DNA from: Mallotus nudiflorus
Taxonomy: Eukaryota > Streptophyta > Magnoliopsida > Malpighiales > Euphorbiaceae
Reading direction: 5' to 3'
DNA: 64,000 nucleotides
Assembly (NCBI GenBank): GCA_947683625.1
Contig: CANTUR010000429.1
Coordinates: forward strand, 124,001 to 188,000
Shown: piece after piece, positions 13,901 through 27,371 of the stretch
Numbering within the stretch: the stretch's first letter is position 1
Layout of the letters: every line of letters starts with the position of its first letter
The notes under the pieces: model-generated
Told to the model about the DNA's origin: nothing
What the model saw: only the letters and a program-made list of their open reading frames with translations
The model's database searches: none
Translations under genes and position numbers: made by a program

Positions 13901-16900
13901 CTACATATTTTCAATCCTAAAGACATACTCCAGCCTTTAAAACTCATAATTGCAGTTGATTTAATTGAATGCACAAATTTTGCACATTTGCGCATGTTTT
14001 AACGCAAAACGTGAACTCGTGCACATTTGTGCGCAAATGGTTTTAAGACGAGATATCCAATGTTCCCATCAAATATTCACAACACTAATCACATATTCTA
14101 GCTTTTTAAACTCTTAAATATAAATGAGATTGTTGAATGCACAATTTTTGCACATTTACGCCTGTTTGAACGCAAAATGTTAACTCGTGCAAAGTTTATA
14201 CACGGATTGTTTAAAACATGTGATCCAATGTTCCAACTACATATTTTCAATCCTAAAGGCATATTCCAGCATTTAAAGCTCGCAAATCTAGTTGATTTAA
14301 TTGAATGCACAATTTTTGCACATTTGCACTTGTTTTCACACAAAACGTGAACTCGTGCAAATTTGTGCGCAAATGGTTTTAGACAAGACATCCAATGTTG
14401 CAATTACATATTCACAACACTAATCCAAAATTCTAGCTCTTCAAACTCATAAATATAAATGAGATTGTGGAATGCACAATTTGTGCACGTTTGCGCCTGT
14501 TTGGACGCAAAATGATAACTCGTGCTAAATTTATGCACGAATTGTTTAAAACATGTGATCCAATGTTCCAACCACATATTTTCAATCCTAAAGACATATT
14601 CCAGCATTTCAAACTCGTAAATCTAGTTGATTTAATTGAATGCACAACTTGTGCACATTTGCGCATGTTTGAACGAAAAACGTGAACTCGTGCAAATTTG
14701 TGCGCAAATGGTTTTAGACAAGACATCCAATGTTCCAATCGCATATTAATAGCACTAATCACATATTCTAGCTTTTTAATCTCACAGATACAAATGAGAT
14801 TGTTGAATGAACAATCTTGCACATTTGCGCTTTTTTGAACGCAAAATGTCAACTCGTGCGAAAAGTTATGCACAAATTGTTTAAAACATGTAATCCAACA
14901 TTCCAACTACGTATTTTCAATCCTAAAGACGCATTCCAGCCTTTGAAACTCATAAATCCAGTTGATTTAATTGAATGCACAATTTTTGCGCTTGTGTGAA
15001 CGCGAAACGTGAACTCATGCAAATTTGTGCGCAAATGGTTTTAGACAAGGTATCCAATTTTCCAATCGCATATTCGTAACACTAATCACTTTTCAAACTC
15101 ATAAATATAAATGAGATTGTTCAGTGCACAATTTTTGCACATTTGCACCTGTTTGAACGCAAAACGTGAACTCGTCCAAATTTGTGCGCAAATGCTTTTA
15201 GACAAGATATCCAATGTTCCAATCGCAAATTCACAACACCAATCACATATTTTAGCTTTCTAAACTCATAAATATAAATGAGATTGTTGAATGTATAATT
15301 TTTGCACTTTTGCGCCAGTTTGAACGCAAAACCTTAACTCGTACAAAATTTATGCGCAAATTGTTCAAAACATGTAATCCAATGTTCCAACTACATATTT
15401 TCAATCCTGAAGACATATTCCAGCATTTCAAACTCGTTAATGCTGTTGATTTTGTCCAATGCACAATTTGTGGACATTTGCGTATGCTTGAACGCAAAAC
15501 GTGAACTCGCGTAAATTTGTGCGCAAATGGTTTTAGACAAGATATCCAATGTTCCAACCCTAATCATATATATTCTAGCTTTTTAAGCTCATGAATATAT
15601 AAATGAGATTGTTGAATGCACAATTTGTGCACGTTTGCGCCTCTAAGAACGAACGCAAAATCTAAGGAGAAATTGTTTATAATATATGTAATCCAATGTT
15701 CCAGCTACATATTTTCAATCCCGAAGACGTATTCCAGCATTTAAAACTCATAAATCTAGTTGATTTAAATGAATGCACAATTTTTGCACATTTGCGCATG
15801 TTTGAACGCGAAATGTCAACTCGTGCAGATTTGTGCACAAATGGTTTTAAGACAAGATATCCAATGTTTCCAATCAAATATTCACAACACTAATCACATA
15901 TTCTAGCTTTTTGAACTCATAAATGTAAATGAGATTGTTGAATGCCCAATTTGTGCACATTTGCACCTCTACGAACGCAAAATGTTAACTCGTGCAAAAT
16001 TTACACATAAACTGCTTAAAACATGTAATCCAATGTTCGAACTACATATTTTCAATCCTAAAGACATACTCCAGCCTTTAAAACTCATAATTGCAGTTGA
16101 TTTAATTGAATGCACAAATTTTGCACATTTGCGCATGTTTTAACGCAAAACGTGAACTCGTGCACATTTGTGCGCAAATGGTTTTAAGACGAGATATCCA
16201 ATGTTCCCATCAAATATTCACAACACTAATCACATATTCTAGCTTTTTAAACTCTTAAATATAAATGAGATTGTTGAATGCACAATTTTTGCACATTTAC
16301 GCCTGTTTGAACGCAAAATGTTAACTCGTGCAAAGTTTATACACGGATTGTTTAAAACATGTGATCCAATGTTCCAACTACATATTATCAATCCTAAAGG
16401 CATATTCCAGCATTTAAAGCTCGCAAATCTAGTTGATTTAATTGAATGCACAATTTTTGCACATTTGCACTTGTTTTCACACAAAACGTGAACTCGTGCA
16501 AATTTGTGCGCAAATGGTTTTAGACAAGACATCCAATGTTGCAATTACATATTCACAACACTAATCCAAAATTCTAGCTCTTCAAACTCATAAATATAAA
16601 TGAGATTGTGGAATGCACAATTTGTGCACGTTTGCGCCTGTTTGGACGCAAAATGATAACTCGTGCTAAATTTATGCACGAATTGTTTAAAACATGTGAT
16701 CCAATGTTCCAACCACATATTTTCAATCCTAAAGACATATTCCAGCATTTCAAACTCGTAAATCTAGTTGATTTAATTGAATGCACAACTTGTGCACATT
16801 TGCGCATGTTTGAACGAAAAACGTGAACTCGTGCAAATTTGTGCGCAAATGGTTTTAGACAAGACATCCAATGTTCCAATCGCATATTAATAGCACTAAT

Positions 16901-19900
16901 CACATATTCTAGCTTTTTAATCTCACAGATACAAATGAGATTGTTGAATGAACAATCTTGCACATTTGCGCTTTTTTGAACGCAAAATGTCAACTCGTGC
17001 GAAAAGTTATGCACAAATTGTTTAAAACATGTAATCCAACATTCCAACTACATATTTTCAATCCTAAAGACGCATTCCAGCCTTTGAAACTCATAAATCC
17101 AGTTGATTTAATTGAATGCACAATTTTTGCGCTTGTGTGAACGCGAAACGTGAACTCATGCAAATTTGTGCGCAAATGGTTTTAGACAAGGTATCCAATT
17201 TTCCAATCGCATATTCGTAACACTAATCACTTTTCAAACTCATAAATATAAATGAGATTGTTCAGTGCACAATTTTTGCACATTTGCACCTGTTTGAACG
17301 CAAAACGTGAACTCGTCCAAATTTGTGCGCAAATGCTTTTAGACAAGATATCCAATGTTCCAATCGCAAATTCACAACACCAATCACATATTTTAGCTTT
17401 CTAAACTCATAAATATAAATGAGATTGTTGAATGTATAATTTTTGCACTTTTGCGCCAGTTTGAACGCAAAACCTTAACTCGTACAAAATTTATGCGCAA
17501 ATTGTTCAAAACATGTAATCCAATGTTCCAACTACATATTTTCAATCCTGAAGACATATTCCAGCATTTCAAACTCGTTAATGCTGTTGATTTTGTCCAA
17601 TGCACAATTTGTGGACATTTGCGTATGCTTGAACGCAAAACGTGAACTCGCGTAAATTTGTGCGCAAATGGTTTTAGACAAGATATCCAATGTTCCAACC
17701 CTAATCATATATATTCTAGCTTTTTAAGCTCATGAATATATAAATGAGATTGTTGAATGCACAATTTGTGCACGTTTGCGCCTCTAAGAACGAACGCAAA
17801 ATCTAAGGAGAAATTGTTTATAATATATGTAATCCAATGTTCCAGCTACATATTTTCAATCCCGAAGACGTATTCCAGCATTTAAAACTCATAAATCTAG
17901 TTGATTTAAATGAATGCACAATTTTTGCACATTTGCGCATGTTTGAACGCGAAATGTCAACTCGTGCAGATTTGTGCACAAATGGTTTTAAGACAAGATA
18001 TCCAATGTTTCCAATCAAATATTCACAACACTAATCACATATTCTAGCTTTTTGAACTCATAAATGTAAATGAGATTGTTGAATGCCCAATTTGTGCACA
18101 TTTGCACCTCTACGAACGCAAAATGTTAACTCGTGCAAAATTTACACATAAACTGCTTAAAACATGTAATCCAATGTTCGAACTACATATTTTCAATCCT
18201 AAAGACATACTCCAGCCTTTAAAACTCATAATTGCAGTTGATTTAATTGAATGCACAAATTTTGCACATTTGCGCATGTTTTAACGCAAAACGTGAACTC
18301 GTGCACATTTGTGCGCAAATGGTTTTAAGACGAGATATCCAATGTTCCCATCAAATATTCACAACACTAATCACATATTCTAGCTTTTTAAACTCTTAAA
18401 TATAAATGAGATTGTTGAATGCACAATTTTTGCACATTTACGCCTGTTTGAACGCAAAATGTTAACTCGTGCAAAGTTTATACACGGATTGTTTAAAACA
18501 TGTGATCCAATGTTCCAACTACATATTTTCAATCCTAAAGGCATATTCCAGCATTTAAAGCTCGCAAATCTAGTTGATTTAATTGAATGCACAATTTTTG
18601 CACATTTGCACTTGTTTTCACACAAAACGTGAACTCGTGCAAATTTGTGCGCAAATGGTTTTAGACAAGACATCCAATGTTGCAATTACATATTCACAAC
18701 ACTAATCCAAAATTCTAGCTCTTCAAACTCATAAATATAAATGAGATTGTGGAATGCACAATTTGTGCACGTTTGCGCCTGTTTGGACGCAAAATGATAA
18801 CTCGTGCTAAATTTATGCACGAATTGTTTAAAACATGTGATCCAATGTTCCAACCACATATTTTCAATCCTAAAGACATATTCCAGCATTTCAAACTCGT
18901 AAATCTAGTTGATTTAATTGAATGCACAACTTGTGCACATTTGCGCATGTTTGAACGAAAAACGTGAACTCGTGCAAATTTGTGCGCAAATGGTTTTAGA
19001 CAAGACATCCAATGTTCCAATCGCATATTAATAGCACTAATCACATATTCTAGCTTTTTAATCTCACAGATACAAATGAGATTGTTGAATGAACAATCTT
19101 GCACATTTGCGCTTTTTTGAACGCAAAATGTCAACTCGTGCGAAAAGTTATGCACAAATTGTTTAAAACATGTAATCCAACATTCCAACTACATATTTTC
19201 AATCCTAAAGACGCATTCCAGCCTTTGAAACTCATAAATCCAGTTGATTTAATTGAATGCACAATTTTTGCGCTTGTGTGAACGCGAAACGTGAACTCAT
19301 GCAAATTTGTGCGCAAATGGTTTTAGACAAGGTATCCAATTTTCCAATCGCATATTCGTAACACTAATCACTTTTCAAACTCATAAATATAAATGAGATT
19401 GTTCAGTGCACAATTTTTGCACATTTGCACCTGTTTGAACGCAAAACGTGAACTCGTCCAAATTTGTGCGCAAATGCTTTTAGACAAGATATCCAATGTT
19501 CCAATCGCAAATTCACAACACCAATCACATATTTTAGCTTTCTAAACTCATAAATATAAATGAGATTGTTGAATGTATAATTTTTGCACTTTTGCGCCAG
19601 TTTGAACGCAAAACCTTAACTCGTACAAAATTTATGCGCAAATTGTTCAAAACATGTAATCCAATGTTCCAACTACATATTTTCAATCCTGAAGACATAT
19701 TCCAGCATTTCAAACTCGTTAATGCTGTTGATTTTGTCCAATGCACAATTTGTGGACATTTGCGTATGCTTGAACGCAAAACGTGAACTCGCGTAAATTT
19801 GTGCGCAAATGGTTTTAGACAAGATATCCAATGTTCCAACCCTAATCATATATATTCTAGCTTTTTAAGCTCATGAATATATAAATGAGATTGTTGAATG

Positions 19901-22900
19901 CACAATTTGTGCACGTTTGCGCCTCTAAGAACGAACGCAAAATCTAAGGAGAAATTGTTTATAATATATGTAATCCAATGTTCCAGCTACATATTTTCAA
20001 TCCCGAAGACGTATTCCAGCATTTAAAACTCATAAATCTAGTTGATTTAAATGAATGCACAATTTTTGCACATTTGCGCATGTTTGAACGCGAAATGTCA
20101 ACTCGTGCAGATTTGTGCACAAATGGTTTTAAGACAAGATATCCAATGTTTCCAATCAAATATTCACAACACTAATCACATATTCTAGCTTTTTGAACTC
20201 ATAAATGTAAATGAGATTGTTGAATGCCCAATTTGTGCACATTTGCACCTCTACGAACGCAAAATGTTAACTCGTGCAAAATTTACACATAAACTGCTTA
20301 AAACATGTAATCCAATGTTCGACACTACATATTTTCAATCCTAAAGACATACTCCAGCCTTTAAAACTCATAATTGCAGTTGATTTAATTGAATGCACAA
20401 ATTTTGCACATTTGCGCATGTTTTAACGCAAAACGTGAACTCGTGCACATTTGTGCGCAAATGGTTTTAAGACGAGATATCCAATGTTCCCATCAAATAT
20501 TCACAACACTAATCACATATTCTAGCTTTTTAAACTCTTAAATATAAATGAGATTGTTGAATGCACAATTTTTGCACATTTACGCCTGTTTGAACGCAAA
20601 ATGTTAACTCGTGCAAAGTTTATACACGGATTGTTTAAAACATGTGATCCAATGTTCCAACTACATATTTTCAATCCTAAAGGCATATTCCAGCATTTAA
20701 AGCTCGCAAATCTAGTTGATTTAATTGAATGCACAATTTTTGCACATTTGCACTTGTTTTCACACAAAACGTGAACTCGTGCAAATTTGTGCGCAAATGG
20801 TTTTAGACAAGACATCCAATGTTGCAATTACATATTCACAACACTAATCCAAAATTCTAGCTCTTCAAACTCATAAATATAAATGAGATTGTGGAATGCA
20901 CAATTTGTGCACGTTTGCGCCTGTTTGGACGCAAAATGATAACTCGTGCTAAATTTATGCACGAATTGTTTAAAACATGTGATCCAATGTTCCAACCACA
21001 TATTTTCAATCCTAAAGACATATTCCAGCATTTCAAACTCGTAAATCTAGTTGATTTAATTGAATGCACAACTTGTGCACATTTGCGCATGTTTGAACGA
21101 AAAACGTGAACTCGTGCAAATTTGTGCGCAAATGGTTTTAGACAAGACATCCAATGTTCCAATCGCATATTAATAGCACTAATCACATATTCTAGCTTTT
21201 TAATCTCACAGATACAAATGAGATTGTTGAATGAACAATCTTGCACATTTGCGCTTTTTTGAACGCAAAATGTCAACTCGTGCGAAAAGTTATGCACAAA
21301 TTGTTTAAAACATGTAATCCAACATTCCAACTACATATTTTCAATCCTAAAGACGCATTCCAGCCTTTGAAACTCATAAATCCAGTTGATTTAATTGAAT
21401 GCACAATTTTTGCGCTTGTGTGAACGCGAAACGTGAACTCATGCAAATTTGTGCGCAAATGGTTTTAGACAAGGTATCCAATTTTCCAATCGCATATTCG
21501 TAATACTAATCACTTTTCAAACTCATAAATATAAATGAGATTGTTCAGTGCACAATTTTTGCACATTTGCACCTGTTTGAACGCAAAACGTGAACTCGTC
21601 CAAATTTGTGCGCAAATGCTTTTAGACAAGATATCCAATGTTCCAATCGCAAATTCACAACACCAATCACATATTTTAGCTTTCTAAACTCATAAATATA
21701 AATGAGATTGTTGAATGTATAATTTTTGCACTTTTGCGCCAGTTTGAACGCAAAACCTTAACTCGTACAAAATTTATGCGCAAATTGTTCAAAACATGTA
21801 ATCCAATGTTCCAACTACATATTTTCAATCCTGAAGACATATTCCAGCATTTCAAACTCGTTAATGCTGTTGATTTTGTCCAATGCACAATTTGTGGACA
21901 TTTGCGTATGCTTGAACGCAAAACGTGAACTCGCGTAAATTTGTGCGCAAATGGTTTTAGACAAGATATCCAATGTTCCAACCCTAATCATATATATTCT
22001 AGCTTTTTAAGCTCATGAATATATAAATGAGATTGTTGAATGCACAATTTGTGCACGTTTGCGCCTCTAAGAACGAACGCAAAATCTAAGGAGAAATTGT
22101 TTATAATATATGTAATCCAATGTTCCAGCTACATATTTTCAATCCCGAAGACGTATTCCAGCATTTAAAACTCATAAATCTAGTTGATTTAAATGAATGC
22201 ACAATTTTTGCACATTTGCGCATGTTTGAACGCGAAATGTCAACTCGTGCAGATTTGTGCACAAATGGTTTTAAGACAAGATATCCAATGTTTCCAATCA
22301 AATATTCACAACACTAATCACATATTCTAGCTTTTTGAACTCATAAATGTAAATGAGATTGTTGAATGCCCAATTTGTGCACATTTGCACCTCTACGAAC
22401 GCAAAATGTTAACTCGTGCAAAATTTACACATAAACTGCTTAAAACATGTAATCCAATGTTCGAACTACATATTTTCAATCCTAAAGACATACTCCAGCC
22501 TTTAAAACTCATAATTGCAGTTGATTTAATTGAATGCACAAATTTTGCACATTTGCGCATGTTTTAACGCAAAACGTGAACTCGTGCACATTTGTGCGCA
22601 AATGGTTTTAAGACGAGATATCCAATGTTCCCATCAAATATTCACAACACTAATCACATATTCTATCTTTTTAAACTCTTAAATATAAATGAGATTGTTG
22701 AATGCACAATTTTTGCACATTTACGCCTGTTTGAACGCAAAATGTTAACTCGTGCAAAGTTTATACACGGATTGTTTAAAACATGTGATCCAATGTTCCA
22801 ACTACATATTTTCAATCCTAAAGGCATATTCCAGCATTTAAAGCTCGCAAATCTAGTTGATTTAATTGAATGCACAATTTTTGCACATTTGCACTTGTTT

Positions 22901-25250
22901 TCACACAAAACGTGAACTCGTGCAAATTTGTGCGCAAATGGTTTTAGACAAGACATCCAATGTTGCAATTACATATTCACAACACTAATCCAAAATTCTA
23001 GCTCTTCAAACTCATAAATATAAATGAGATTGTGGAATGCACAATTTGTGCACGTTTGCGCCTGTTTGGACGCAAAATGATAACTCGTGCTAAATTTATG
23101 CACGAATTGTTTAAAACATGTGATCCAATGTTCCAACCACATATTTTCAATCCTAAAGACATATTCCAGCATTTCAAACTCGTAAATCTAGTTGATTTAA
23201 TTGAATGCACAACTTGTGCACATTTGCGCATGTTTGAACGAAAAACGTGAACTCGTGCAAATTTGTGCGCAAATGGTTTTAGACAAGACATCCAATGTTC
23301 CAATCGCATATTAATAGCACTAATCACATATTCTAGCTTTTTAATCTCACAGATACAAATGAGATTGTTGAATGAACAATCTTGCACATTTGCGCTTTTT
23401 TGAACGGAAAATGTCAACTCGTGCGAAAAGTTATGCACAAATTGTTTAAAACATGTAATCCAACATTCCAACTACATATTTTCAATCCTAAAGACGCATT
23501 CCAGCCTTTGAAACTCATAAATCCAGTTGATTTAATTGAATGCACAATTTTTGCGCTTGTGTGAACGCGAAACGTGAACTCATGCAAATTTGTGCGCAAA
23601 TGGTTTTAGACAAGGTATCCAATTTTCCAATCGCATATTCGTAATACTAATCACTTTTCAAACTCATAAATATAAATGAGATTGTTCAGTGCACAATTTT
23701 TGCACATATGCACCTGTTTGAACGCAAAACGTGAACTCGTCCAAATTTGTGCGCAAATGCTTTTAGACAAGATATCCAATGTTCCAATCGCAAATTCACA
23801 ACACCAATCACATATTTTAGCTTTCTAAACTCATAAATATAAATGAGATTGTTGAATGTATAATTTTTGCACTTTTGCGCCAGTTTGAACGCAAAACCTT
23901 AACTCGTACAAAATTTATGCGCAAATTGTTCAAAACATGTAATCCAATGTTCCAACTACATATTTTCAATCCTGAAGACATATTCCAGCATTTCAAACTC
24001 GTTAATGCTGTTGATTTTGTCCAATGCACAATTTGTGGACATTTGCGTATGCTTGAACGCAAAACGTGAACTCGCGTAAATTTGTGCGCAAATGGTTTTA
24101 GACAAGATATCCAATGTTCCAACCCTAATCATATATATTCTAGCTTTTTAAGCTCATGAATATATAAATGAGATTGTTGAATGCACAATTTGTGCACGTT
24201 TGCGCCTCTAAGAACGAACGCAAAATCTAAGGAGAAATTGTTTATAATATATGTAATCCAATGTTCCAGCTACATATTTTCAATCCCGAAGACGTATTCT
24301 AGCATTTAAAACTCATAAATCTAGTTGATTTAAATGAATGCACAATTTTTGCACATTTGCGCATGTTTGAACGCGAAATGTCAACTCGTGCAGATTTGTG
24401 CACAAATGGTTTTAAGACAAGATATCCAATGTTTCCAATCAAATATTCACAACACTAATCACATATTCTAGCTTTTTGAACTCATAAATGTAAATGAGAT
24501 TGTTGAATGCCCAATTTGTGCACATTTGCACCTCTACGAATGCAAAATGTTAACTCGTGCAAAATTTACACATAAACTGCTTAAAACATGTAATCCAATG
24601 TTCGAACTACATATTTTCAATCCTAAAGACATACTCCAGCCTTTAAAACTCATAATTGCAGTTGATTTAATTGAATGCACAAATTTTGCACATTTGCGCA
24701 TGTTTTAACGCAAAACGTGAACTCGTGCACATTTGTGCGCAAATGGTTTTAAGACGAGATATCCAATGTTCCCATCAAATATTCACAACACTAATCACAT
24801 ATTCTAGCTTTTTAAACTCTTAAATATAAATGAGATTGTTGAATGCACAATTTTTGCACATTTACGCCTGTTTGAACGCAAAATGTTAACTCGTGCAAAG
24901 TTTATACACGGATTGTTTAAAACATGTGATCCAATGTTCCAACTACATATTTTCAATCCTAAAGGCATATTCCAGCATTTAAAGCTCGCAAATCTAGTTG
25001 ATTTAATTGAATGCACAATTTTTGCACATTTGCACTTGTTTTCACACAAAACGTGAACTCGTGCAAATTTGTGCGCAAATGGTTTTAGACAAGACATCCA
25101 ATGTTGCAATTACATATTCACAACACTAATCCAAAATTCTAGCTCTTCAAACTCATAAATATAAATGAGATTGTGGAATGCACAATTTGTGCACGTTTGC
25201 GCCTGTTTGGACGCAAAATGATAACTCGTGCTAAATTTATGCACGAATTG

Positions 25251-25411
25251 TAATATGAACCCTAAAAGGGATCAAAAGTGCCCGAATATGAAGAATTCAA
25301 GCTAATTAGCTTGAATTCTTCATATTCGGGCACTTTTGATCCCTTTTAGGGTTCATATTATTTGAATTCTTCATATTCGGGCACTTTTGATCCCTTTTAG
25401 GGTTCATATTA
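25251..25411. mobile_element. Palindromic LTR-terminus insert, copy 1 (161-bp form)
   Basis: The insert interrupts a B monomer and is flanked by AATTG at 25246-25250 and 25412-25416, a 5-bp target duplication. Bases 25251-25360 are a perfect 110-bp palindrome with its centre between 25305 and 25306. It begins TAATATGAACCC and ends GGGTTCATATTA. A further 51 bp (25361-25411) repeats the outer part of the second arm in direct orientation. Each arm matches the first 50-55 bp of the gag-only element's LTR except for five differences clustered at LTR positions 26-34. There is no open reading frame. It could be called a foldback or MITE-like element, but the LTR homology and 5-bp duplication favour integration of an aberrant LTR cDNA. 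Confidence 0.9.
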
Positions 25412-26742
25412 AATTGTTTAAAACATGTGATCCAATGTTCCAACCACATATTTTCAATCCTAAAGACATATTCCAGCATTTCAAACTCGTAAATCTAGTT
25501 GATTTAATTGAATGCACAACTTGTGCACATTTGCGCATGTTTGAACGAAAAACGTGAACTCGTTCAAATTTGTGCGCAAATGGTTTTAGACAAGACATCC
25601 AATGTTCCAATCGCATATTAATAGCACTAATCACATATTCTAGCTTTTTAATCTCACAGATACAAATGAGATTGTTGAATGAACAATCTTGCACATTTGC
25701 GCTTTTTTGAACGCAAAATGTCAACTCGTGCGAAAAGTTATGCACAAATTGTTTAAAACATGTAATCCAACATTCCAACTACATATTTTCAATCCTAAAG
25801 ACGCATTCCAGCCTTTGAAACTCATAAATCCAGTTGATTTAATTGAATGCACAATTTTTGCGCTTGTGTGAACGCGAAACGTGAACTCATGCAAATTTGT
25901 GCGCAAATGGTTTTAGACAAGGTATCCAATTTTCCAATCGCATATTCGTAACACTAATCACTTTTCAAACTCATAAATATAAATGAGATTGTTCAGTGCA
26001 CAATTTTTGCACATTTGCACCTGTTTGAACGCAAAACGTGAACTCGTCCAAATTTGTGCGCAAATGCTTTTAGACAAGATATCCAATGTTCCAATCGCAA
26101 ATTCACAACACCAATCACATATTTTAGCTTTCTAAACTCATAAATATAAATGAGATTGTTGAATGTATAATTTTTGCACTTTTGCGCCAGTTTGAACGCA
26201 AAACCTTAACTCGTACAAAATTTATGCGCAAATTGTTCAAAACATGTAATCCAATGTTCCAACTACATATTTTCAATCCTGAAGACATATTCCAGCATTT
26301 CAAACTCGTTAATGCTGTTGATTTTGTCCAATGCACAATTTGTGGACATTTGCGTATGCTTGAACGCAAAACGTGAACTCGCGTAAATTTGTTCGCAAAT
26401 GGTTTTAGACAAGATATCCAATGTTCCAACCCTAATCATATATATTCTAGCTTTTTAAGCTCATGAATATATAAATGAGATTGTTGAATGCACAATTTGT
26501 GCACGTTTGCGCCTCTAAGAACGAACGCAAAATCTAAGAAGAAATTGTTTATAATATAATATGAACCCTAAAAGGGATCAATAACACCTAAATATGAAGA
26601 ATTCAAGCTAATTAGCTTAATTTCCTATTCTGAAATTAATTAGCTTGATTGGACGAATTTTGATTTATTTTCCTATTTTAGAGTCAATAAGGAAGATTCA
26701 AGAAGATTCTAGAAGATGTGAGAAGATTCAAGAATATTCCAA

Positions 26743-26950
26743 GTCAAAGTCAACAAGTCAAAGTCAAAGTCAAATAGTCAATAAGTCAAAGTCAATGGTC
26801 AATGGTCAACATATGACATGGCATGTGACATGGCATGCTTTAATGCTTAGTTGTCATGAGTTGTCATTTTCCTTAGTTGTCATGAATTGTAATGAGTTGT
26901 CAATTTTGACTTTTCAAAGATGAGTTGTCATTAGTTGTCATTAGTTGTCC
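26743..26950 (+). promoter_or_regulatory. U3 repeat block: W-box-core and TTGTCA arrays
   Basis: Ten GTCAA pentamers (reverse complement TTGAC, the core of WRKY-factor W-boxes) lie within 26743-26809. They are followed by a GACATGGCATG-type repeat and then about six AGTTGTCA units up to 26950. Clustered short repeats upstream of a TATA box are typical of enhancer regions in stress-responsive plant retrotransposon U3s. Regulation by WRKY factors is inferred from the motif only. The same block occurs in every LTR of this family in the window. Confidence 0.55.
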
Positions 26951-27052
26951 TATTTTAAAGGAAATCTCCTTAATTAAGGATTTTCCTATATAGGTATCTT
27001 TGGGAATAAGGAATAGAACCTTTTCCTTTAAGGATTAGGTTGTTTACATGCC

Positions 27053-27060
27053 TATATAAG
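27053..27060 (+). promoter_or_regulatory. Putative TATA box in 5' LTR, copy 1
   Basis: TATATAAG lies 496 bp into the LTR, downstream of the U3 repeat block. Transcription would be expected to start about 30 bp further on, near 27085-27095, making the end of U3 roughly 530 bp into the LTR. Confidence 0.6.
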
Positions 27061-27371
27061 GGCTAACCCTATGACATACGAATTTAAGAAGATTGAAATA
27101 TTAAAAGTAAGGTTTTTCCTTAAACTTTGTTCTTTTGAAACTTTGCACGTTTACTTGAATTGTTTCACTTCTACCTTTCATTACAATTGCTAGGTTAGAT
27201 TAAACTTAGAATTGTGTGATTGTTCATCTTATAATAGCTAAGTATCTTGCTTCAAATTAATAAGCAAGGGGTTTAGCTCCATCTTCACGACCTCATCTTG
27301 ACGATCTTGGGCAACGATTTCAAAGTTGGATGCGCGTTCTATCTGGGTTATAGGTAGGGTTCGTATCAGTT

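Larger units (their letters stand above)
1..26556. repeat. Satellite array block I: twelve full HOR copies plus the start of a thirteenth
   Basis: This stretch is head-to-tail satellite with a 2,141-bp higher-order period. HOR copies begin at 1, 2142, 4283, 6424, 8565, 10706, 12847, 14988, 17129, 19270, 21412, 23553 and 25860. The period is exact apart from one extra C near 20323 and the palindromic insert (plus its duplicated AATTG) at 25251. Copies differ by only a few point variants, for example a G in place of A near 6346, 12769 and 14910, and a T near 21503 and 23644. Short open frames of up to 157 codons on both strands arise because most monomers are 167-168 bp, and 168 is a multiple of three. 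They lack any recognisable domain and I do not regard them as genes. Near-identity over 25 kb fits an actively homogenised array such as a centromere core, but centromere identity is inferred. Confidence 0.97.
26557..27368 (+). repeat. 5' LTR of gag-only element copy 1
   Basis: 812 bp, starting TAATATGAACCC and ending GTTCGTATCA. LTR positions 49-62 are AAGCTAATTAGCTT, a natural 14-bp palindrome whose middle coincides with the turning point of the palindromic inserts elsewhere in the window. U3 holds dense GTCAA and TTGTCA repeats and a TATA box. One telomere-like CCCTAAA is present by chance near the start. Confidence 0.92.

Noticed and set aside
25251..25411. Ordinary MITE or foldback DNA transposon
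   Set aside because: Not excluded outright, but the extended 101-bp match to an LTR start in the 262-bp form and the 5-bp duplication fit LTR-end integration better, and no transposase family with these ends was recognised.
1..26556. CRISPR-like regular repeats
   Set aside because: There are no unique spacers and no cas genes; monomers of about 165 bp abut directly and form a HOR, as in eukaryotic satellites.
26562..26577. Telomere-like CCCTAAA in the LTR start and palindromic inserts
   Set aside because: A single unit without tandem repetition, explained by the LTR terminus.
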